This document shows positions 59,042-64,000 of a DNA stretch of 64,000 bases, piece after piece. Position 1 is the stretch's first letter. Every line of letters starts with the position of its first letter. The notes under the pieces were generated by a model that saw only the letters and a program-made list of their open reading frames with translations, had not been told where the DNA came from and did no database searches. The stretch is taken from assembly GCF_004217545.1 (NCBI RefSeq), contig NZ_SHKY01000001.1:6634001-6698000 (forward strand), read 5' to 3'. Source of the DNA: Krasilnikovia cinnamomea. GTDB taxonomy: Bacteria; Actinomycetota; Actinomycetes; Mycobacteriales; Micromonosporaceae. Both the position numbers and the translations under genes were made by a program.

Positions 59042-60145
59042 GTGAACGAGGTTCCAAGCATGCACACGCCCGCGCACGCGGCCGGTCATGGCGGCGGCGG
59101 GCAGTGGCGCATCTGGGCGAGCGCGGCGACCGCCGTGCTGATGATCGCGGTCGTGGCCGCCGCCATCGTCGGGACGAACCGCCCACCGCAGAGCACGCTG
59201 GCCGTCGCCGCCGACCAGGCCAGCGTCTGCTCGGCCACCCAGGTCGCCGAGCAGGTGCTCCCCACCGTCGTGACGATCTCCGCGACCAACGGCCGGGGCG
59301 CCGGCACCGGATCCGGCGAGGTGATCCGCAGCGACGGCCACATCCTCACGAACAACCATGTGATCGCCCTGGCCGCCGACGGAGGCCAGGTCAGTGTCGT
59401 GTTCAACGACGGCCGCTCGGTGCCCGCCGTGATCGTCGGCCGCGACCCCAAGACGGACCTGGCGGTGATCAAGGTCGACGGCCAGCCGCCGCTGCCGGTC
59501 ATCCCGTTCGGCTCCTCCGACGACGTCGTGGTGGGTCAGCCGGTGGTCGTGCTCGGCGCACCCCTGGGCCTGTCGAACACCGTCACCTCGGGCATCGTCA
59601 GCGCGCTGGACCGCACCATCGAGGTGCCGGGCGAAGCGGGTGAGAGCGCCCTGCTGGTGTCCTCGGTGCAGACCGACGCCGCCATCAATCCGGGCAACAG
59701 CGGCGGCGCGATGGTCGACTGCGCGGGTCAGCTCATCGGCGTGCCCTCGGCGGGCGCGACCGTGCCGGACTCCGGCGGAGGCAGCATCGGACTCGGATTC
59801 GCGATCCCCGTCGACCTCGCGAGGGCGGTCTCCGAGGAGATCATCGCGACGGGGAAGGTCACGCACGCGTACTTCGGGTTGAGCCTGGCGACCGTACCTC
59901 CCGCCGCGCCGGGAGGGCCGCCACGCGGCGCCTACATCAGGGCGGTGGTGCCCGGCGCGCCCGCCGCCGCCGCGGGCCTGCGCGCGGGCGACATCATCAC
60001 CTCCGCCGACGGGAAACCGGTCCTGAGCACCGACGACATCGCCGCGTTGACGCTGACCAAGGACCCGGGCGACCGCGTCGTCATCGGCTACGCCCGCGAC
60101 GGCAAGCCCGCCGAGACGACGGTGACCCTGGCACCGGCCCCCTGA
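59042..60145 (+). CDS. Membrane-anchored HtrA/DegP-like serine protease (S1C) with PDZ domain
   Basis: A 367-residue protein. One N-terminal TM (IWASAATAVLMIAVVAAAIV), then a trypsin-like domain with His (LTNNHV), Asp (KTDLAVIKV) and Ser (NPGNSGGAMVD), then a single PDZ domain (GAYIRAVVPGAPAAAAGL, GDIITSADGKPV). It faces outside and probably degrades or refolds envelope proteins. GTG 59042 is chosen because GAGGAGG lies 8 bp upstream; GTG 59033 is inside that RBS. It shares the divergent DevR-like control region with narGHJI. Confidence 0.9.
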   Translation: MNEVPSMHTPAHAAGHGGGGQWRIWASAATAVLMIAVVAAAIVGTNRPPQSTLAVAADQASVCSATQVAEQVLPTVVTISATNGRGAGTGSGEVIRSDGHILTNNHVIALAADGGQVSVVFNDGRSVPAVIVGRDPKTDLAVIKVDGQPPLPVIPFGSSDDVVVGQPVVVLGAPLGLSNTVTSGIVSALDRTIEVPGEAGESALLVSSVQTDAAINPGNSGGAMVDCAGQLIGVPSAGATVPDSGGGSIGLGFAIPVDLARAVSEEIIATGKVTHAYFGLSLATVPPAAPGGPPRGAYIRAVVPGAPAAAAGLRAGDIITSADGKPVLSTDDIAALTLTKDPGDRVVIGYARDGKPAETTVTLAPAP

Positions 60146-60299
60146 TCCGCTCGGGGTTTCGTGGGTCCGGCTCAGGACCTGCCGCGTCGCAGGGTGCGCA
60201 AGGCGGGCACCCGTATGCGAGGCGGTAGTGGTGGGCGTGCTGGAGCCGGACCTGACGGAGATAGCCCATCGGGTTGGCGGCGCGGTCTGGCTGTGACAT
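60081..60299 (-). CDS. Small Cys-containing protein, function unknown
   Basis: A 72-residue ORF with an excellent RBS (GGAGGGG, 4 bp before ATG). The first 40 residues look protein-like: MSQPDRAANPMGYLRQVRLQ, then YGCPPCAPCDAA with a CxxCxxC group that could bind metal. The tail is Arg/Pro-rich and lies antisense to the end of the protease gene. Its promoter would lie in the 44-bp palindrome shared with the HTH regulator. Alternatively the gene is decayed, with a lost natural stop. Confidence 0.45.
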   Translation of the reverse strand: MSQPDRAANPMGYLRQVRLQHAHHYRLAYGCPPCAPCDAAGPEPDPRNPERIRGPVPGSPSSRRACRRGRSR

Positions 60300-60314
60300 G
60301 GAACCCCTCCGCTG

Positions 60315-60358
60315 GTTTCCACGGTGTTCGACGTTATAACGTCAAACACCGTGGAAAC
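60315..60358. promoter_or_regulatory. 44-bp near-perfect palindrome, divergent promoter/operator
   Basis: GTTTCCACGGTGTT (60315-60328) and its exact complement (60345-60358) flank the perfect 14-bp dyad GACGTTATAACGTC (60330-60343). The only mismatched pair is C60329/A60344. The central TTATAA can act as a -10 in both directions. To the right, transcription would start just before GTG 60351, which lies inside the palindrome. Confidence 0.75.
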
Positions 60359-61097
60359 TGAACGGACCGGCCCCAGCGGGGAGACGGTCAACACGCACCG
60401 GTACCGGGCCCTGGGCTCCGACAGCCGGGTGGAGATCCTGAGCCTCGTGCGCGCCGCGGCCGGTGGGCTGACCGCCGCGGACGTGGCCGCCCACACCGGG
60501 CAGCACCTGTCCACCACCCGCACCCACCTCGACCGGCTGGTCGACGCCGGGCTGCTCGTCAAGGCGCGCGCCAGCGGCGGTGCTCCGGGCCGCCCGGCCT
60601 GGCGCTACCGCGCGACCGCCGCCGGCCCCGCTCCGGCGCCGTACCGGGCGCTGGCGGCGGCGCTGCTGGATCACCTGCCCCGGGCCGCCGGCGGGGACGT
60701 CCGCGACGCGGCCGCCCGGGTGGGACAGGACTGGGGCCGGCAGCTCGCCGCCGCGAGCCCGCCCCACGACGACCCGGTCGACACGGTCTCGGCCGTCCTG
60801 ACCGGGCTCGGCTTCGAGCCGCGGCGCCAGCCCGCCCAGCCGGACGGTGCCGTCGAGGTGCACCTGCGTACGTGTCCCTTCCTGGAGCTCGTCGGGCAGA
60901 ACCCGGATGCGATGTGCGGGCTGCACCTGGGTGTCGTGCGCGGCGCCCTCGGCCATCACGGGGTCGGCGGCGGTGACGCCGTGCTGGAGCCCTTCGGCGC
61001 GCCCCACGCCTGCGTGATCCGCCTGCCCCTGCCGACGACCGGTCCGTCGCGCGCCGAGCGCGGCGGCCCCGAAACGGCGGAGGGGGGCCCACGATGA
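60351..61097 (+). CDS. HTH regulator with putative Fe-S-binding cysteines (SufR-like)
   Basis: A 248-residue regulator. The N-terminal winged helix is VEILSLVRAAAGGLTAADVA, HLSTTRTHLDRLVDAGLLV, GRPAWRYRAT. The C-terminal region has C-x13-C in TCPFLELVGQNPDAMCGLHL and a further Cys in PHACVIRL, the pattern of SufR-type repressors that bind an iron-sulfur cluster. It probably senses oxygen, NO or Fe-S status for the nitrate region. The GTG at 60351 is inside the palindrome and implies a leaderless message; GTG 60324 is an in-frame alternative. It overlaps ywiC (ATGA). Confidence 0.8.
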   Translation: METERTGPSGETVNTHRYRALGSDSRVEILSLVRAAAGGLTAADVAAHTGQHLSTTRTHLDRLVDAGLLVKARASGGAPGRPAWRYRATAAGPAPAPYRALAAALLDHLPRAAGGDVRDAAARVGQDWGRQLAAASPPHDDPVDTVSAVLTGLGFEPRRQPAQPDGAVEVHLRTCPFLELVGQNPDAMCGLHLGVVRGALGHHGVGGGDAVLEPFGAPHACVIRLPLPTTGPSRAERGGPETAEGGPR

Positions 61098-61855
61098 GCG
61101 CCACCGATCTGGCCCGGCCGCGTGCGCCGAAGCGGCGCCGGTCCGTGCGCCGGTTCGTCGCGCCGCAGCACGGGGCCTGGGCGATGCTGCTGGTGCCGTA
61201 CCTCGTCGGGGTGCTGGCCGCCGGATTCCGCTGGCCGCACGTGCCGCTGCTCGGCGCCTGGCTGGCCGGTTACCTGCTGTCGTACTACGCGCTGCAGGCG
61301 GTCAAGACCGGCCGCCCGCGCCGCTTCCGCGCCCAGCTCCTGCTCTACGCCCCGATCACCGCGTTGCTCGGCGCCGTGGTCGTCGTTGCCCGGCCGCAGG
61401 TGCTGCTGTACGCACCGGTCTACGCGCTGCTGCTGGCCGTCAACGCCGCCTACGCCCGGCGCCGCGACGAGCGGGCCCTGGTCAACGACCTCGTCTCCGT
61501 CGTGCAGAGCTGCCTGATGGTGTTCGTCGCCGCGACGGTCGCCGGCGTCGCGCCCAGCCGGGTGAGCGTCGCGTTCGGCGCCGTCCTGCTGTACTTCGCC
61601 GGCACGGTGTTCTACGTCAAGACGATGATCCGCGAACGGGGCAGCGCCTCCCACTACCGGCTGTCGGTCGGCTACCACGTGGCGGCCGTCGCGGTGGCCG
61701 CCTGGCTGGCGTGGCCGCTGTCCGTGTTCTTCGCCGCGCTCGCGGTGCGGGCGTGGGCGCTGCCGGCCCGGCGACTGCGCCCCGTCCACGTCGGCCTCGT
61801 CGAGATCGCCGCCTGCGTGCTGCTGGTCACGACCATCCTCGTGGCCGAGGCGTGA
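61094..61855 (+). CDS. ywiC: YwiC-like membrane protein
   Basis: A 253-residue protein with about six to eight hydrophobic segments, opening with the family-like FVAPQHGAWAMLLVPYLVG and holding YALQAVKTGRPRRFRAQLLLY and FYVKTMIRERG. The HGAW motif and position are as in the YwiC family, whose Bacillus member lies in the narK-fnr-nar region. Its role is unknown, but nitrate-respiration context is conserved. It is coupled to the regulator by ATGA and converges with the VanX fragment, 7 bp apart. Confidence 0.85.
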   Translation: MSATDLARPRAPKRRRSVRRFVAPQHGAWAMLLVPYLVGVLAAGFRWPHVPLLGAWLAGYLLSYYALQAVKTGRPRRFRAQLLLYAPITALLGAVVVVARPQVLLYAPVYALLLAVNAAYARRRDERALVNDLVSVVQSCLMVFVAATVAGVAPSRVSVAFGAVLLYFAGTVFYVKTMIRERGSASHYRLSVGYHVAAVAVAAWLAWPLSVFFAALAVRAWALPARRLRPVHVGLVEIAACVLLVTTILVAEA

Positions 61856-61862
61856 CCGGGCC

Positions 61863-62012
61863 CTAGATCGGGCCGTAGCGGGCGTGGGCACCGGAGCCGT
61901 CGGCGGCGCGCCCATCCACCCGCAGCTCCGGAACATCGGGCACGTCAACGAGCGGTTCACCGTCGTCGCGGCTGGGCACGGCCGCGACCCGCGGGTCCGA
62001 CAGCAGGATCAC
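61863..62012 (-). pseudogene. vanX: N-terminal stump of a VanX-type D-Ala-D-Ala dipeptidase
   Basis: GTG 62012 overlaps the ligase TGA (GTGA) and opens a 49-codon frame: VILLSDPRVAAVPSRDDGEP, LVDVPDVPELRVDGRAAD, GAHARYGPI, then TAG at 61863. The first 40 residues match the start of M15 D-alanyl-D-alanine dipeptidases. The metal ligands and catalytic residues of the remaining 150 or so residues are missing, since ywiC begins its 3-prime end 7 bp further. The gene is therefore truncated and cannot be active; the cut coincides with the junction to the nar region. Confidence 0.7.
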
Positions 62013-63076
62013 CGTTCGAACGCCAGCTCGACCAGCCGCCCCACCAGCGACACGTAGTCGATCCCGGACGCCGCCCACACCTTCGGGTACATCGAGTGCG
62101 CGGTGAAGCCGGGCATCGTGTTCAGCTCGTTCACGTACAGTTCGCCGGCCGTCTCGTCCCACAGCAGGTCCACTCGGGACAGACCCCAGCCGCCGACCGC
62201 GGTGAAGGCGGCCAGCGCCAGCTCGCGTACCCGATCGGTGACGGCCTCCGGCAGGTCGGCCGGAACCGTCATCGGGTCCGCGTCGCCGAAGTACTTCTGC
62301 TGGTAGTCGAACCAGCCACCGCTGACCGCGACCTCGCCCACGACGGACGCCGCGGGCTCCCAGCCACCGAGCACACCACACTCGATCTCGCGCGCGGTGA
62401 CCCCCTGCTCGATCAGTACGAGACGGTCGTGCTCCAGCGCCGTCTCCACCGCCGCGGCCAGATCGTCGTCGTCGGTGACCCGGGTGATGCCGATCGACGA
62501 GCCCATCCGCGCGGGCTTGACGAACAGCGGCCGCCGCAACCCGGCCGCCAGCGCCTCCGGATCGGCCGCGGTGCGCCAGGTGTGCCGGTCGAACCACACG
62601 TACGGGGTGACCGGCACCCCCTCGGCGACGAACGCCCGCTTCATCGCGACCTTGTTCATCCCCACCGCCGACGCCGCGATGTCGCACCCGACGTACGGCA
62701 CGCCCAGCGCCTCCAGGACGCCCTGCACGACCCCGTCCTCGCCGAACGGCCCGTGCAGCACCGGGAACACCACGTCGCAGGTCGCCAGCACGGCCCCGTC
62801 GGCGTGGATCGCCAGCGTGCGGGGCGCGGCCCCCCGGCGCAGCTCGACCTCGGGCCCGGTGACCTCCAGCGCGTCGTCGATCGCCCGGGCGACCCTACGG
62901 TCCCGCAGCTTCTCCAGCACCTCGTCGGGGACCAGCCGGTAGCCGCCGTCGCGGGTGACGCCCACCGCGGAAACCTGGTGACCGCCCTCGGTAAGGGCGC
63001 GCAGCACCCCCAGCGCCGAGGCGCAGGAGACGTCGTGCTCGGCCGAGGGACCACCGAAGAGAACCGCGATGTTCAT
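62009..63076 (-). CDS. ddl: D-alanine--D-alanine ligase family ATP-grasp enzyme
   Basis: A 355-residue ATP-grasp ligase: VLFGGPSAEHDVSCASA, FPVLHGPFGEDGVVQG, KPARMGSSIGITRV, IECGVLGGWEP, FDYQQKYFGD and YVNELNTMPGFTAHSMYPK. A Tyr stands where VanA-type D-Ala-D-lactate ligases have His in the omega loop (FDYQQKY), so a D-Ala-D-Ala type activity is favoured. It overlaps the dehydratase gene upstream (ATGA) and the VanX stump downstream (GTGA). It is probably an accessory ligase rather than the dcw-linked one. Confidence 0.9.
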   Translation of the reverse strand: MNIAVLFGGPSAEHDVSCASALGVLRALTEGGHQVSAVGVTRDGGYRLVPDEVLEKLRDRRVARAIDDALEVTGPEVELRRGAAPRTLAIHADGAVLATCDVVFPVLHGPFGEDGVVQGVLEALGVPYVGCDIAASAVGMNKVAMKRAFVAEGVPVTPYVWFDRHTWRTAADPEALAAGLRRPLFVKPARMGSSIGITRVTDDDDLAAAVETALEHDRLVLIEQGVTAREIECGVLGGWEPAASVVGEVAVSGGWFDYQQKYFGDADPMTVPADLPEAVTDRVRELALAAFTAVGGWGLSRVDLLWDETAGELYVNELNTMPGFTAHSMYPKVWAASGIDYVSLVGRLVELAFER

Positions 63077-64000
63077 GCCGCACTGCCTTCCATGAGTCGG
63101 CCGACCAGGTCGGCCTCGACGTTGCCGCCGGTCAGCAGGACGCCGACCGTACGGTGGGTGCTCGTCTCGGCGACCCGCAGCGCGCCCGCGAGGGCGGCCG
63201 CGCCGGACGGCTCGACGACGAGCTTGAGGTGCGTGACGATGAGCCGGAACGCGTGCGCGATCGCGTCGTCGCCGACGCCGACCGCGTCGATTCCGGAGTC
63301 GCGCAGGACCCGGAACGGCAGCGCCCCGACACAGGCGGGGCGCAGGCCGTCGGCCAGCGTCGCCGCCGGGGTGACCGGCACGCGATGGCCGGCGGCGAGG
63401 CTGCGGGCCAGCGAGTCGCATCCGTACGGTTCGACGCCGTACACGTCGATGCCGCGGCCCGTGGCGGCCAGCACAGCGCCCGCCGCGCCGCCGCCCCCGC
63501 CGACCGGGACGACCAGCGCGTCCAGCGGGGTGCCCGCCGCCTCGGCCGCCTCGATGAGTTCCAGCGCCGCGGTGCCCTGCCCGGCCACGACGTCCGGGTG
63601 GTCGTACGCGTCGATCACCGGGTAGCCGGTGTCCGCGTGGACCTGGCGGACGACCTCGTGCGGGTCGCCGTCGGCGCGCAGCACGCAGGCGCCCGCGGCG
63701 GCGGCCCGGGCCACCTTCGCGGGCGCGGCGTCGGGAGGCAGCACCACGACGGCGGCCAGCCCGTGCCGCCGCGCGGCCTGCGCGACCGCGGCGGCGTGGT
63801 TGCCGGTGCTCTGGCACACCACCCCGGTGGCCTGCCCGGCGGCGGCCAGCCGGCCCACCGCGACGGTCGCGCCGCGCATCTTGTACGAGCCGCTGTGCTG
63901 CAGGTTCTCGGCCTTGAGCAGCAGCCGGGTACCGGCCAGCTCGTCCAGTTCCGGGCAACCCAGCATCGGGGTCGGCACGATCCGCCCGGCCAGATAGCGG
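63073..64000 (-). CDS. Serine/threonine dehydratase-like PLP enzyme, 5-prime end outside window
   Basis: About 308 residues of a fold-type II PLP enzyme are visible; the frame is open to the window edge, so the true start is beyond 64000. Landmarks: KAENLQHSGSYKMRGA with the PLP lysine (SYKMRG), QSTGNHAAAVAQAA, the phosphate-binding PVGGGGGAAG, and VLLTGGNVEADL. Serine racemases and threonine dehydratases share these. Coupling to a D-Ala-D-Ala ligase makes a D-amino-acid-producing racemase role conceivable, but that is inference. Confidence 0.88.
   Translation of the reverse strand, partial: RYLAGRIVPTPMLGCPELDELAGTRLLLKAENLQHSGSYKMRGATVAVGRLAAAGQATGVVCQSTGNHAAAVAQAARRHGLAAVVVLPPDAAPAKVARAAAAGACVLRADGDPHEVVRQVHADTGYPVIDAYDHPDVVAGQGTAALELIEAAEAAGTPLDALVVPVGGGGGAAGAVLAATGRGIDVYGVEPYGCDSLARSLAAGHRVPVTPAATLADGLRPACVGALPFRVLRDSGIDAVGVGDDAIAHAFRLIVTHLKLVVEPSGAAALAGALRVAETSTHRTVGVLLTGGNVEADLVGRLMEGSAA

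Noticed and set aside
62009..63076. VanA-type D-Ala-D-lactate ligase conferring glycopeptide resistance
   Set aside because: The omega-loop position has Tyr rather than His, there is no vanH-like dehydrogenase, and the adjacent VanX gene is truncated.
1..64000. CRISPR arrays, tRNA or rRNA genes, IS elements, prophage
   Set aside because: No spaced short repeats, no transposase or integrase motifs, no phage structural genes and no cloverleaf-like segments were seen when reading both strands.

Overview
The window is very GC-rich (only a few patches, such as about 38340-38870, fall visibly below the rest). It has ATGA and GTGA start/stop overlaps, many GTG starts, leaderless-looking promoters, an ECF sigma module, a conservon (sensor kinase, roadblock, DUF742, GTPase) and NIT-domain signalling. 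This is a high-GC actinomycete chromosome. The CheB/CheR pair, LacI-controlled sugar ABC operon and overall style suggest Micromonosporaceae (Actinoplanes-like), but that is inference. No tRNA, rRNA, CRISPR, IS element or prophage was seen.

Layout. 1-3146: the end of an ImmA/IrrE peptidase plus MAB_1171c-type membrane pair, a gene-poor gap, and a P-loop ATPase regulator. 3326-10406: a small secreted protein, a GNAT-aminotransferase fusion coupled to a CDP-diglyceride-synthase-like protein, two thioesterases, a DUF72 protein, an alpha/beta hydrolase and a secreted CAP protein. 10646-14771: a five-gene ECF sigma, anti-sigma and ABC exporter unit. 14839-18812: a GntR-headed operon with a GMC oxidoreductase and a partner resembling the non-flavin part of cholesterol-oxidase-like proteins. 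19042-24763: a choline-dehydrogenase-like enzyme with a betaine-type ABC importer whose permease is a tandem fusion. 24895-29977: a NIT-sensor conservon ending in a second betaine-type binding protein. 30080-32438: a GGDEF-EAL protein broken by a frameshift.

32502-40059: mostly single genes (CSLREA beta-helix protein, LLM oxidoreductase, ricin-type lectin, L,D-transpeptidase, acyl-CoA dehydrogenase, GNAT, NUDIX, VOC). 40156-44819: a LacI regulator divergent from a MalEFG-type sugar importer that lacks its ATPase. 44939-49109: a STAS/ATPase regulator, a broken small gene, and CheB plus CheR-PAS. 49189-50979: a Cys/Met-metabolism PLP enzyme divergent from an Lrp regulator. 50984-58708: narGHJI followed by a Cys-poor AhpD-like protein and a methyltransferase. 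59042-61855: an HtrA-like protease, a putative Fe-S HTH regulator and YwiC. 61863-64000: serine/threonine dehydratase, D-Ala-D-Ala ligase, and the stump of a VanX-type dipeptidase.

The strongest joint themes are two. Osmoprotectant handling is linked by a shared receptor family to a NIT-sensor G-protein operon. Anaerobic nitrate respiration sits behind a DevR/DosR-like palindrome, next to a regulator whose start lies inside a 44-bp palindrome. Three genes appear to carry the same kind of +1 shift, which could be real decay or assembly error.
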